Below, one piece after another: positions 1-8,190 of a stretch of 64,000 nt of DNA. The DNA comes from Streptomyces parvulus (GTDB taxonomy: Bacteria > Actinomycetota > Actinomycetes > Streptomycetales > Streptomycetaceae), in the NCBI RefSeq assembly GCF_014648855.1, contig NZ_BMRX01000016.1, positions 1-64,000 on the forward strand, given 5' to 3'. The notes beneath the pieces are model-generated. The model did no database searches and was not told the DNA's origin. It saw nothing but the letters and a program-made list of their open reading frames with translations. Each line of letters opens with the position of its first letter. Positions within the stretch are counted from its first letter, which is position 1. Made by a program: the position numbers and the translations under genes.

Positions 1-1054
1 GGTAGGCGGTGAACTTCGACAGGTAGTGCGAGTACGGCAGCACCGCGTGCGACTGCGCGTCGAGGAAGTCGCCGTACCAGATGCCCAGCAGGCCGAGGAG
101 GAGCGGGGCGTTCGCCGGGGCCTCGGCGTTGCGGAAGTGCTCGTCGACGATGCGGAAGCCGTCGAGCATCTCCCGGAAGCGGTCCGGGCCGATGGCGATC
201 ATCAGGGACAGGCCGATCGCCGAGTCGTAGGAGTAGCGGCCGCCGACCCAGTCCCAGAACTCGAACATGTTGGCCGTGTCGATGCCGAACCCGGACACCT
301 TCTCCGCGTTCGTCGACAGCGCCACGAAGTGCTTCGCCACCGCCTTCTCGTCGCCGTCGAAGGCGTCGAGCAGCCAGGAGCGCGCCGAGGTCGCGTTCGT
401 GATCGTCTCGATCGTGGTGAACGTCTTGGACGCCACGATGAACAGCGTCTCGGCCGGGTCCAGGTCCCGGACCGCCTCGTGCAGGTCGGCGCCGTCCACG
501 TTGGACACGAACCGCAGGGTCAGCGAGCGGTCGGTGAAGGCCCGCAGCGCCTCGTACGCCATCGCCGGACCCAGGTCGGAGCCGCCGATGCCGATGTTGA
601 CGACGTTGCGGATCCGCCGGCCGCTGTGACCGGTCCACTCGCCGGAGCGGACCTTCTCCGAGAAGGCGGCCATCTTGTCCAGGACCGCGTGGACCTTGGG
701 CACGACGTTCTCGCCGTCGACCTCGACCACCGCGTCCCGCGGGGCGCGCAGCGCGGTGTGCAGGACCGCCCGGTCCTCGGTGATGTTGATCCGCTCGCCG
801 CGGAACATGGCGTCCCGCAGCCCGAACACGCCGGTCGCGGCGGCCAGGTCCTGGAGCAGCGCCAGGGTCTCGTCGGTGACGAGGTGCTTCGAGTAGTCGA
901 TGCGCAGGTCTCCGACGCGCACGACGTACCGCTCCGCGCGCCCCGGGTCGGCGGCGAACAGCTCGCGCAGGTCCGGTCGCGCCATGGCGTCCGTGCGGTG
1001 GTCCGCGAGCGCGGTCCACTCGGGGCGCCGGTTGAGCTTCGGGGAGTCAGACAT
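1..1054 (-). CDS. pgi: Glucose-6-phosphate isomerase, C-terminus outside window
   Basis: Interconverts glucose-6-phosphate and fructose-6-phosphate in the cytosol and so links glycolysis to the pentose-phosphate genes upstream. About 351 residues lie inside the window; the family is usually near 550, so the C-terminal third is cut off. Visible PGI landmarks are the NIGIGGSDLGP phosphate-binding stretch near residue 146 and the WVGGRYSYDSAIG signature near residue 265. The ATG lies inside the last codons of opcA (8-nt overlap) with AAGGAG about 10 nt upstream, so translation is probably coupled. It is the last visible gene of a tkt-tal-zwf-opcA-pgi operon. Identification is secure from motifs. 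Confidence 0.96.
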   Translation of the reverse strand, partial: MSDSPKLNRRPEWTALADHRTDAMARPDLRELFAADPGRAERYVVRVGDLRIDYSKHLVTDETLALLQDLAAATGVFGLRDAMFRGERINITEDRAVLHTALRAPRDAVVEVDGENVVPKVHAVLDKMAAFSEKVRSGEWTGHSGRRIRNVVNIGIGGSDLGPAMAYEALRAFTDRSLTLRFVSNVDGADLHEAVRDLDPAETLFIVASKTFTTIETITNATSARSWLLDAFDGDEKAVAKHFVALSTNAEKVSGFGIDTANMFEFWDWVGGRYSYDSAIGLSLMIAIGPDRFREMLDGFRIVDEHFRNAEAPANAPLLLGLLGIWYGDFLDAQSHAVLPYSHYLSKFTAY

Positions 1055-1982
1055 GGACGGGGGTCTCCTTGCCGGCCTCGCCGCGCAGGGCGATGGCGTA
1101 CATCTCGTCGGCGTCGAGGCGCCGCAGCTCCTCGGCGATCAGTTCGGAGGTGGGGCGCACCTTCAGGGCGAGGGAGCGCGGGGGCTGACCGGGCAGGGTC
1201 ATCGTGGCGAGCGGGCCCTCCGGGCGGTCGATGACGATCTCGCCGTTCGCGGTGCCGAGCCGGACGGCCGTGACCACCGGGCCGTCGGTGACCACGCGGT
1301 CGACGGTGACGCCGAGGCGTGCCTCCAGCCAGCGGGCCAGCAGTTCGGCCGCCGGGTTGTCCGCCTCGGCCTCGACCACCGCCGAGGTCACCGGCACCCG
1401 CGCCTGGTCCAGCGCGGCCGCCAGCATGGACCGCCACAGGGTCAGCCGGGTCCAGGCGAGGTCGGTGTCGCCGGGCGCGTAGCAGCGGACCCGGCGGGCG
1501 AGGACCTCCATCGGCCGCTCGACCGCGTACAGGTCGGTGATCCTGCGCTGCGCCAGCGCGCCCAGCGGGTCGCCCGCGGGGTCGTCCGGGGCGTCCACCG
1601 GCCACCACACGACGACCGGGGCGTCCGGCAGCAGCAGCGGCAGCACGACCGAGTCGGCGTGCTCGGACACCTCGCCGTACATGCGCAGCACGACGGTCTC
1701 ACCGGTGCCGGCCTCGGAGCCGACCCGGACCTCGGCGTCGAGGTGCGAGCGGGTGCGGTCCCGCAGGTTGCGGGGGTGGCGCTTGATGACGACCAGGGTG
1801 CGCGAGGGGTGCTCGTGCGAGGCCTCCTCGGCCGCCTTGATCGCGTCGTAGGCGTTCTCCTCGTCGGTGACGATGACCAGCGTGAGCACCATGCCCACGG
1901 CCGGGGTGCCGATGGCCCGGCGGCCCTGCACCAACGCCTTGTTGACCTTGCTTGCCGTGGTGTCGGTCAGGTCGATCCTCAT
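1047..1982 (-). CDS. opcA: Glucose-6-phosphate dehydrogenase assembly protein OpcA
   Basis: A 311-residue cytosolic protein that, in actinobacteria and cyanobacteria, promotes assembly and activity of glucose-6-phosphate dehydrogenase. It begins MRIDLTDTTASKVNKAL and contains the acidic/hydrophobic core DAPVVVWWPVDAP and the ITDLY segment typical of OpcA. It has no enzyme motif. Its ATG overlaps the zwf stop (ATGA, 1979-1982), the expected position next to its partner. Its own stop overlaps the pgi start. The alternative of a long open frame running back through zwf in another phase is a shadow. Family assignment rests on sequence character and on this invariant neighbourhood. Confidence 0.94.
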   Translation of the reverse strand: MRIDLTDTTASKVNKALVQGRRAIGTPAVGMVLTLVIVTDEENAYDAIKAAEEASHEHPSRTLVVIKRHPRNLRDRTRSHLDAEVRVGSEAGTGETVVLRMYGEVSEHADSVVLPLLLPDAPVVVWWPVDAPDDPAGDPLGALAQRRITDLYAVERPMEVLARRVRCYAPGDTDLAWTRLTLWRSMLAAALDQARVPVTSAVVEAEADNPAAELLARWLEARLGVTVDRVVTDGPVVTAVRLGTANGEIVIDRPEGPLATMTLPGQPPRSLALKVRPTSELIAEELRRLDADEMYAIALRGEAGKETPVHV

Positions 1983-3757
1983 GGCCTGCGCCAGCTCCGT
2001 CCGTCTCGTGCGAGCATCTCGTCGGCTTCCCGCGGTCCCCAGCCGCCCGAGTCGTACTGTGCGGGCCTGCCGTGGGTGTCCCAGTACTCCTCGATCGGGT
2101 CGAGGATCCGCCAGGACTCTTCCACTTCCTGGTGGCGCGGGAACAGGTTGGCGTCGCCCAGAAGGACGTCCAGGATCAGCCGTTCGTACGCCTCGGGACT
2201 CGATTCCGTGAACGACTCGCCGTAAGCGAAGTCCATGGAGACGTCCCGGATCTCCATCGACGTGCCCGGCACCTTCGAGCCGAAGCGGACCGTCATGCCC
2301 TCGTCGGGCTGGACGCGGATGACGATCGCGTTCTCGCCCAGCTCCTCCGTCGCGGTCGAGTCGAAGGGGGAGTGCGGGGCCCGCTGGAAGACGACCGCGA
2401 TCTCCGTGACCCGGCGGCCCAGGCGCTTGCCGGTGCGCAGGTAGAAGGGGACGCCCGCCCAGCGGCGGTTGTCGACGCCCAGCTTGATCGCCGCGTAGGT
2501 GTCGGTGGTGGAGGCCGGGTCGATGCCGTCCTCCTCCAGGTAGCCGGGGACCTGCGCGCCGCCCTGCCAGCCGCCCGCGTACTGGCCGCGCACGGTGTGG
2601 TCGCCGAGGTCGTCGGGCAGCCGCACCGCCCTGAGCACCTTGAGCTTCTCGGTGAGCAGGGAAGCCGCGTCGAAGGAGGCGGGTTCCTCCATCGCGGTGA
2701 GCGCCATCAGCTGCAGGAGGTGGTTCTGGATGACGTCGCGGGCGGCGCCGATGCCGTCGTAGTAGCCGGCCCGGCCGCCGATGCCGATGTCCTCGGCCAT
2801 CGTGATCTGCACGTGGTCGACGTAGGACCGGTTCCAGATCGGCTCGTACATCTGGTTGGCGAAGCGCAGCGCCAGGATGTTCTGGACGGTCTCCTTGCCC
2901 AGGTAGTGGTCGATGCGGAAGACCTGCTCCGGGTCGAAGACCTCGTGCACCAGCGCGTTCAGGTCCCGGGCGCTGTCCAGGTCGTGCCCGAACGGCTTCT
3001 CGATCACCGCGCGCCGCCAGGAGCCCTCGGGCGCGTCGGCCAGCCCGTGCTTCTTGAGCTGCTGGACCACCTTCGGGAAGAACTTCGGCGGCACCGAGAG
3101 GTAGAAGGCGTAGTTGCCGCTGGTGCCGCGGGAGGCGTCCAGCTCCTCCACGGCCTTGCGCAGCTGTTCGAAGGCGTCGTCGTCGTCGAAGTCGCCCGGG
3201 ATGAACCGCATGCCCTCGGAGAGCTGCTGCCAGACCTCCTCGCGGAACGGCGTCCGGGCGTGCTCCTTGACCGCGTCGTGGACGACCTCGGCGAAGTCCT
3301 GGTCCTCCCAGTCCCGGCGGGCGAAGCCGACCAGCGAGAAGCCGGGCGGCAGCAGACCGCGGTTGGCCAGGTCGTACACGGCCGGCATCAGCTTGCGGCG
3401 GGACAGGTCGCCGGTGACGCCGAAGATGACCAGCCCGGAGGGGCCCGCGATGCGGGGCAGGCGGCGGTCCTGCGGATCGCGCAAGGGGTTGCTCCAGTCG
3501 AGCGGTGTCACGGGTGTGACGCCCTTCCCGTCCGCGGCCTTCCCCTTCGCGCTCTTGGCGGCGCGGGCCGGCGCGGTCTTCTTCGCGCCCCGCCGTGCCT
3601 TGGCCGGCCCGGCCGGTTTCGCCCCGCGGGTCGCCCCGGCCTCCTCGGCCTGCTCGGCGTGGAGCGGGCCGGCGGCCTCCTGGGCCATCCGGGCCTCCTT
3701 GGCCTCCTTCGTCGCCTTGGTCTCTTCGACCGTCGTAGCGGGAAGGTCCTCGCTCAT
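1979..3757 (-). CDS. zwf: Glucose-6-phosphate 1-dehydrogenase with unusual Ala/Lys-rich N-terminal extension
   Basis: Oxidises glucose-6-phosphate to 6-phosphogluconolactone with NADP+, the entry step of the oxidative pentose-phosphate pathway. The dinucleotide fold IFGVTGDLSRRKLMPA starts near residue 111, and the substrate-binding and catalytic signature RIDHYLGKETVQN is clear. The product is 592 residues; homologues I know are near 510 and begin at about the SNPLRDPQD segment, here residue 89. The first ~86 residues are low-complexity, rich in Ala, Lys, Glu and Gly. The long start is favoured because its ATG overlaps the tal stop (ATGA, 3754-3757) and AAGGGAG lies ~10 nt upstream. No convincing internal start sits next to the conserved core. 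The next gene, opcA, encodes its assembly factor. Confidence 0.96.
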   Translation of the reverse strand: MSEDLPATTVEETKATKEAKEARMAQEAAGPLHAEQAEEAGATRGAKPAGPAKARRGAKKTAPARAAKSAKGKAADGKGVTPVTPLDWSNPLRDPQDRRLPRIAGPSGLVIFGVTGDLSRRKLMPAVYDLANRGLLPPGFSLVGFARRDWEDQDFAEVVHDAVKEHARTPFREEVWQQLSEGMRFIPGDFDDDDAFEQLRKAVEELDASRGTSGNYAFYLSVPPKFFPKVVQQLKKHGLADAPEGSWRRAVIEKPFGHDLDSARDLNALVHEVFDPEQVFRIDHYLGKETVQNILALRFANQMYEPIWNRSYVDHVQITMAEDIGIGGRAGYYDGIGAARDVIQNHLLQLMALTAMEEPASFDAASLLTEKLKVLRAVRLPDDLGDHTVRGQYAGGWQGGAQVPGYLEEDGIDPASTTDTYAAIKLGVDNRRWAGVPFYLRTGKRLGRRVTEIAVVFQRAPHSPFDSTATEELGENAIVIRVQPDEGMTVRFGSKVPGTSMEIRDVSMDFAYGESFTESSPEAYERLILDVLLGDANLFPRHQEVEESWRILDPIEEYWDTHGRPAQYDSGGWGPREADEMLARDGRSWRRP

Positions 3758-4899
3758 TCCCCGTCAACTCCCTTGCTGTCGAGGGACTTCGTCACGGCAC
3801 CGAGCAGGTCCCGCCAGGCGTCCTCGAACTTCGCCACGCCCTCCTGCTCCAACTGCTCCACCACCTCGTCGTACGGCACACCGAGCCGCTCCACGGCCGC
3901 CAGGTCCGCCCTCGCCTGGGCGTACCCGCCGGTGACCGTGTCACCCCTTACGTCGCCGTGATCGGCGGCGGCGTCCAGGGTGGCCTCCGGCATCGTGTTC
4001 ACGGTGCCGGGGGCGACCAGCTCCTCCACGTACAGGGTGTCCCGGAATGCCGGGTCCTTCACCCCGGTCGACGCCCACAGGGGACGCTGGGGGTTGGCGC
4101 GGGCCCCGGCCAGGGCGGTGAAGCGGTCCCCGGCGAAGACCCTCTCGTACGCCTCGTAGGCCAGTCGCGCGTTGGCCAGCGCCGCCCTCCCGCGCAGGGC
4201 GAGGGCTTCCTCGGTGCCCAGCAGCGTCAGCCGCTTGTCGATCTCCGTGTCGACGCGGGAGACGAAGAACGAGGCGACCGAGTGGATGCCCGCCAGGTCG
4301 AGCCCGGCCGCGCGGGCCCGCTCCAGACCGGCGAGGTAGGCGTCCATCACCTCGGCGTAGCGCTCCAGCGAGAAGATCAGCGTGACGTTGACGCTGATGC
4401 CGGCGCCGATGACCTCGGTGATCGCCGGGAGCCCCGCCCGGGTCGCCGGGATCTTGATCATCACGTTGGGGCGGTCGACCAGCCAGGCCAGCTGGCGGGC
4501 CTCGGCGACCGTCGCCCGGGTGTCGTGCGCGAGGCGCGGGTCGACCTCGATGGAGACCCGGCCGTCCCGGCCGCCGGTCGCGTCGTACACCTCGCGCAGC
4601 ACGTCGGCGGCGGCGCGGACGTCGGCGGTGGTCATCATGCGGACCGCCTCGTCGACGGTGACGCCTCTGGTCGCCAGGTCGGCCAGCTGCTCGTCGTAGC
4701 CCTCGCCGGAGCCGATGGCGGCCTGGAATATCGACGGGTTGGTGGTCACGCCGACCACGTTCCTCGTCCTGACGAGCCCGGCGAGACCGCCGGACTCGAT
4801 CCGCCGCCGCGACAGGTCGTCCAGCCACACGGACACGCCCTGGTCGGCCAGGCGCTTGAGTGCTCCCGCGGTCGCGGTTGCTTGGGTCACAGTGATCAT
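3754..4899 (-). CDS. tal: Transaldolase
   Basis: Transfers a dihydroxyacetone unit from sedoheptulose-7-phosphate to glyceraldehyde-3-phosphate through a Schiff-base lysine. The 381-residue protein has the N-terminal VGVTTNPSIFQ motif (residues ~49-59) and the active-site PNVMIKIPAT motif with Lys near 149, plus ISVNVTLIFSLERY. This is the long actinobacterial transaldolase class. The start MITVTQ is preceded by AGAAAGAGAAG. It sits 47 nt after tkt and overlaps zwf by 4 nt, so it is a core operon member. A much longer open frame upstream is an out-of-gene extension through tkt and was not used. Confidence 0.96.
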   Translation of the reverse strand: MITVTQATATAGALKRLADQGVSVWLDDLSRRRIESGGLAGLVRTRNVVGVTTNPSIFQAAIGSGEGYDEQLADLATRGVTVDEAVRMMTTADVRAAADVLREVYDATGGRDGRVSIEVDPRLAHDTRATVAEARQLAWLVDRPNVMIKIPATRAGLPAITEVIGAGISVNVTLIFSLERYAEVMDAYLAGLERARAAGLDLAGIHSVASFFVSRVDTEIDKRLTLLGTEEALALRGRAALANARLAYEAYERVFAGDRFTALAGARANPQRPLWASTGVKDPAFRDTLYVEELVAPGTVNTMPEATLDAAADHGDVRGDTVTGGYAQARADLAAVERLGVPYDEVVEQLEQEGVAKFEDAWRDLLGAVTKSLDSKGVDGE

Positions 4900-4910
4900 C
4901 TTCTCTTTCT

Positions 4911-4945
4911 GCGGTCGGACCGGTCGATCCGGTCGATCCGGTCGG
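4911..4945. repeat. Short tandem repeat between tkt and tal
   Basis: Nine-base unit CCGGTCGAT present at 4920-4928 and 4929-4937, followed by a partial CCGGTCGG at 4938-4945, in the 47-nt gap between the tkt stop and the tal start. It could form alternative stems or be slippage-prone; no known function. Confidence 0.7.
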
Positions 4946-4946
4946 C

Positions 4947-7031
4947 TCAGCCGCGGGCGGCGGCCAGGGATTCCCTGGCGGCGGCGGCCACGTGTCCGGC
5001 GGTGAGGCCGAACGCGGTGAACAGGGTCTCGGCGTCGGCGGAGGCGACGAAGTGCTCCAGGGAGACGATGCGCCCTGCGTCCCCGACGTACTTGTGCCAG
5101 GTCAGCCCGATCCCGGCCTCCACGGCCACCCGGGCCCGCACCGACGGCGGCAGCACGCCCTCGCGGTACGCGCGCGGCTGCTCCTCGAACCACTCGACGC
5201 ACGGCATCGACACCACGCGCGTGGCGGTGCCCTCCGCCTCCAGGGCCTCCCGCGCGGCCACGGCGAGCCGCACCTCGGATCCGGTGGCGATCAGGACGAC
5301 GTCCGGGGTACCGGTGGACGCCTCGGCGAGGACGTGGCCGCCGCGCGCCGCGTCCGGCGCGGGCGCGTACGTCGGCACGCCCTGGCGGGTCAGGACGAGG
5401 CCGTGCGGGGCCGGGTGGGCGGTGTGCCGCCGGAGGATCTCCGCCCAGGCCGCCGCGGTCTCGTTCGCGTCGGCCGGCCGGACCACGTTCAGACCCGGGA
5501 CGGCGCGCAGCGCGGCCAGGTGTTCGACCGGCTGGTGGGTGGGGCCGTCCTCGCCGAGGCCGACGGAGTCGTGCGTCCACACGTACGTCACCGGCAGCTG
5601 CATCAGCGCGGACATGCGCACGGCGTTGCGCATGTAGTCGGAGAAGACCAGGAACGTTCCGCCGTGGACGCGGGTGTTGCCGTGCAGCGCGATGCCGTTC
5701 ATCTCCGCCGCCATGGAGAACTCGCGGATGCCGAAGTGGACCGTGCGGCCGTACGGGTCGGCCGTGGGCAGCGGGTTGCCCTCGGGCAGGAAGGAGCTGC
5801 CCTTGTCGATGGTGGTGTTGTTCGAGCCGGCCAGGTCGGCGGAGCCGCCCCACAGCTCGGGCAGCACCGGGCCGAGCGCCTGGAGCACCGCGCCGGAGGC
5901 GGCACGGGTGGCCAGGGACCGGCCGGGCTCGAACACCGGCAGCGTGTCCTCCCAGCCCGCGGGCAGCCGGCCGGCCACCACGCGGTCGAACAGCGCAGCT
6001 CGCTCCGGCCGCTCCCCGCGCCAGGCCGCGATCCGCTTGTCCCAGGCGGCGTGCGCCTCGGCACCGCGGTCCAGGGCGGCGCGGGTGTGGGCCAGGACCT
6101 CGTCCGCGACCTCGAAGGAGCGGTCCGGGTCGAAGCCGAGGAGGCGCTTGGTGGCGGCGACCTCGTCCGTGCCCAGGGCGGAGCCGTGGGCGGCCGCCGT
6201 GTTCCGGGCGTTCGGGGCGGGCCAGGCGATGACCGTGCGCAGGGCGACGATGGAGGGGCGCCCGGTCTCGGCGCGGGCCTCGGTGAGCGCCGCGTACAGC
6301 GCGCGCACGTCGACGTCGCCGTCCTCGGCGGGTTCGACGCGCCGGGTGTGCCAGCCGTAGGCCGCGTACCGCGCCAGCACGTCCTCGGAGAACGCGGTGG
6401 CCGTGTCGCCCTCGATGGAGACGTGGTTGTCGTCGTAGAGGAGGACGAGGTTGCCGAGCCGCTGGTGCCCGGCGAGCGAGGACGCCTCGGCGGAGACGCC
6501 CTCCTGGAGGTCGCCGTCGGAGACGATCGCCCAGACGGTGTGGTCGAAGGGGGACTCGCCCGCCGGCGCCGCCGGGTCGAACAGGCCGCGCTCGTAGCGG
6601 GCGGCCATGGCCATCCCCACCGCGTTGGCCACGCCCTGGCCGAGCGGTCCGGTCGTCGTCTCGACCCCGGCGGTGTGCCCGTACTCGGGGTGGCCGGGCG
6701 TCTTGGAACCGTGCGTGCGGAAGGCGCGCAGGTCGTCCAGCTCCAGCTCGTACCCGGCGAGGTAGAGCTGGGTGTAGAGGGTCAGCGAGGTGTGGCCGGG
6801 GGAGAGGACGAAGCGGTCACGTCCGGTCCACTCCGGGTCGGCGGGGTCGTGCCGCATCACCTTCTGAAAGATCGTGTACGCGGCGGGGGCCAGGGCCATC
6901 GCCGTGCCCGGGTGGCCGTTCCCCGCCCTCTCCACCGCGTCGGCCGCCAGAACACGGGCGGTGTCGACGGCACGCCGGTCGAGTTCGGTCCATACGAAGG
7001 GGTCCGCGCCGTCCGCTGTCCGCGTGCTCAT
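4947..7031 (-). CDS. tkt: Transketolase
   Basis: Thiamine-diphosphate enzyme moving two-carbon units between ketose and aldose phosphates in the non-oxidative pentose-phosphate branch. The 694-residue product shows the TPP motif SDGDLQEG followed ~25 residues later by YDDNHVS, the HGSKTPGHPEY substrate loop near the N-terminus, and the central HDSVGLGEDGPTHQP motif. ATG at 7029-7031 is preceded by GAGGA ten bases upstream; a TTG two codons earlier (7035-7037) is possible but less attractive. First gene of the operon and divergent from the AraC-type gene. A candidate operator dyad lies just upstream. Confidence 0.96.
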   Translation of the reverse strand: MSTRTADGADPFVWTELDRRAVDTARVLAADAVERAGNGHPGTAMALAPAAYTIFQKVMRHDPADPEWTGRDRFVLSPGHTSLTLYTQLYLAGYELELDDLRAFRTHGSKTPGHPEYGHTAGVETTTGPLGQGVANAVGMAMAARYERGLFDPAAPAGESPFDHTVWAIVSDGDLQEGVSAEASSLAGHQRLGNLVLLYDDNHVSIEGDTATAFSEDVLARYAAYGWHTRRVEPAEDGDVDVRALYAALTEARAETGRPSIVALRTVIAWPAPNARNTAAAHGSALGTDEVAATKRLLGFDPDRSFEVADEVLAHTRAALDRGAEAHAAWDKRIAAWRGERPERAALFDRVVAGRLPAGWEDTLPVFEPGRSLATRAASGAVLQALGPVLPELWGGSADLAGSNNTTIDKGSSFLPEGNPLPTADPYGRTVHFGIREFSMAAEMNGIALHGNTRVHGGTFLVFSDYMRNAVRMSALMQLPVTYVWTHDSVGLGEDGPTHQPVEHLAALRAVPGLNVVRPADANETAAAWAEILRRHTAHPAPHGLVLTRQGVPTYAPAPDAARGGHVLAEASTGTPDVVLIATGSEVRLAVAAREALEAEGTATRVVSMPCVEWFEEQPRAYREGVLPPSVRARVAVEAGIGLTWHKYVGDAGRIVSLEHFVASADAETLFTAFGLTAGHVAAAARESLAAARG

Positions 7032-7074
7032 CTTCAAGAAATCCTCGATCGGAGCGGGAGAACTGATCTGACGC

Positions 7075-7109
7075 CTTCAAACTTAAAAGTCTGACTTTTG
7101 GGAGTGAAG
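7075..7109. promoter_or_regulatory. 35-bp dyad operator between tkt operon and AraC-type gene
   Basis: Perfect core AAAAGTC-T-GACTTTT (7085-7099), centred on 7092. Flanking CTTCA (7075-7079) and TGAAG (7105-7109) are placed symmetrically about the same centre, and 13 of 17 arm positions pair. The A/T-rich core stands out from the surrounding GC-rich DNA. It lies 44-78 nt before the tkt ATG and 80-114 nt before the regulator start. It could be the site of the divergent AraC-type regulator or of another factor controlling the pentose-phosphate operon. Confidence 0.65.
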
Positions 7110-7188
7110 GTCGTCCTGTGCCAGCCTGTGGTGAAACTGGGACACGCCCCGGCTCCGGGGCGCACGGGCGGGACGGCGCGAGAAGGAC

Positions 7189-8103
7189 ATGGCGGACAAA
7201 AACGGTCGGGGTGGCGGCGAAGGCGGCGACGGGATCAGAACGTTCCCCTTCCCGGTCGATCTCAGCCTCCTCGGCGTCGGCATGCAGGTCGGTCCCATGG
7301 GCTCGGGGCGCACCTGGCATGCCCACGCCCCACTGCACCGCGTCCACCGCATCGACTTCCACGTCGTCATGCTCTTCACCGGCTCCCCGGTCCGCCACAT
7401 GATCGACTTCACCGAGTACGAGGCCGCGGCCGGCGACGTGCTGTGGATCCGGCCGGGCCAGGTCCACCGCTTCTCGCCGGACAGCGAGTACCGCGGAACC
7501 GTGCTCACCATGCAGCCCGGCTTCCTGCCACGCGCCACCGTGGAGGCCACCGGCCTCTACCGCTACGACCTCCCGCCGCTGCTGCGCCCCGACGAGGCGC
7601 GGCTCGCCGCGCTGACCGCCTCGCTCGGGCAACTGCGCCGCGAGTACGAGGACGCGACGACCCTGCCGCTCAGCCTGCACACCGCGGTGCTGCGCCACAC
7701 GCTCTCCGCGTTCCTGCTGCGCCTGGCCCACCTCGCGGTCAGCTCCGCCCGCCAGGCGCGCGAGGGGCGGGCGGACGCGCCGTGGGACACGACCTTCACC
7801 CTGTTCCGCGACGCCGTCGAGCGGGGCTTCGCCACCAATCACAGCGTCAGCGCCTACGCCGACGCGCTCGGTTACTCCCGCCGCACCCTGGTCCGCGCGG
7901 TGCGCGCCGCCACCGGCGAGACGCCCAAGGGGTTCATCGACAAGCGCGTGGTCCTGGAGGCCAGGCGGCTGCTCGCCCACACCGAGATGCCGATCGGCCG
8001 GGTCGGCGCGGCCGTCGGCTTCCCGGACGCCGCGAACTTCTCCAAGTTCTTCCAGCAGCACACGGACCAGACGCCGGCCGCCTTCCGGGCGGAACTGCGC
8101 TGA
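7189..8103 (+). CDS. AraC-family transcriptional regulator
   Basis: A 304-residue cytosolic regulator. The N-terminal half carries a cupin-like sensor region (ALHxx-type pattern around HAHAPLHRVHRIDFHVV, then GDVLWIRPGQVHRF). The C-terminal half carries the double helix-turn-helix of AraC/XylS proteins, with SVSAYADALGYSRRTLVRAVRAATG and IGRVGAAVGFPDAANFSKFFQQHTDQTPAAFR. The start ATG has an AAGGA very close upstream, so the exact start is uncertain and an upstream GTG cannot be excluded. It is divergent from the pentose-phosphate operon across 157 nt containing a long dyad and convergent with the GH16 gene. Which of these it controls is inference. Confidence 0.9.
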   Translation: MADKNGRGGGEGGDGIRTFPFPVDLSLLGVGMQVGPMGSGRTWHAHAPLHRVHRIDFHVVMLFTGSPVRHMIDFTEYEAAAGDVLWIRPGQVHRFSPDSEYRGTVLTMQPGFLPRATVEATGLYRYDLPPLLRPDEARLAALTASLGQLRREYEDATTLPLSLHTAVLRHTLSAFLLRLAHLAVSSARQAREGRADAPWDTTFTLFRDAVERGFATNHSVSAYADALGYSRRTLVRAVRAATGETPKGFIDKRVVLEARRLLAHTEMPIGRVGAAVGFPDAANFSKFFQQHTDQTPAAFRAELR

Positions 8104-8131
8104 GCTCGGCGGCGGAACGCGACGGACACGA

Positions 8132-8165
8132 CGAAGGGGCCCCACGGACGCGTGGAGCCCCTTCG
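8132..8165. terminator. Bidirectional hairpin between convergent AraC-type and GH16 genes
   Basis: Arms 8132-8145 (CGAAGGGGCCCCAC) and 8152-8165 (GTGGAGCCCCTTCG) pair over 14 positions with one mismatch around a 6-nt loop. It sits 28 nt after the regulator stop and 25 nt after the GH16 stop on the other strand. Confidence 0.85.
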
Positions 8166-8190
8166 CCCTCCTGCGGGGGCCGGTCGCCGC

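Noticed and set aside
1047..3767. 906-residue minus-strand open frame spanning opcA and part of zwf
   Set aside because: Only its last 311 residues are OpcA; the rest is an out-of-frame, Arg/Gly/Pro-rich shadow of zwf.
4899..5853. N-terminal extension of transaldolase to 699 residues
   Set aside because: The extra part is the tkt gene in another phase; the ribosome site and family length support the start at 4899.
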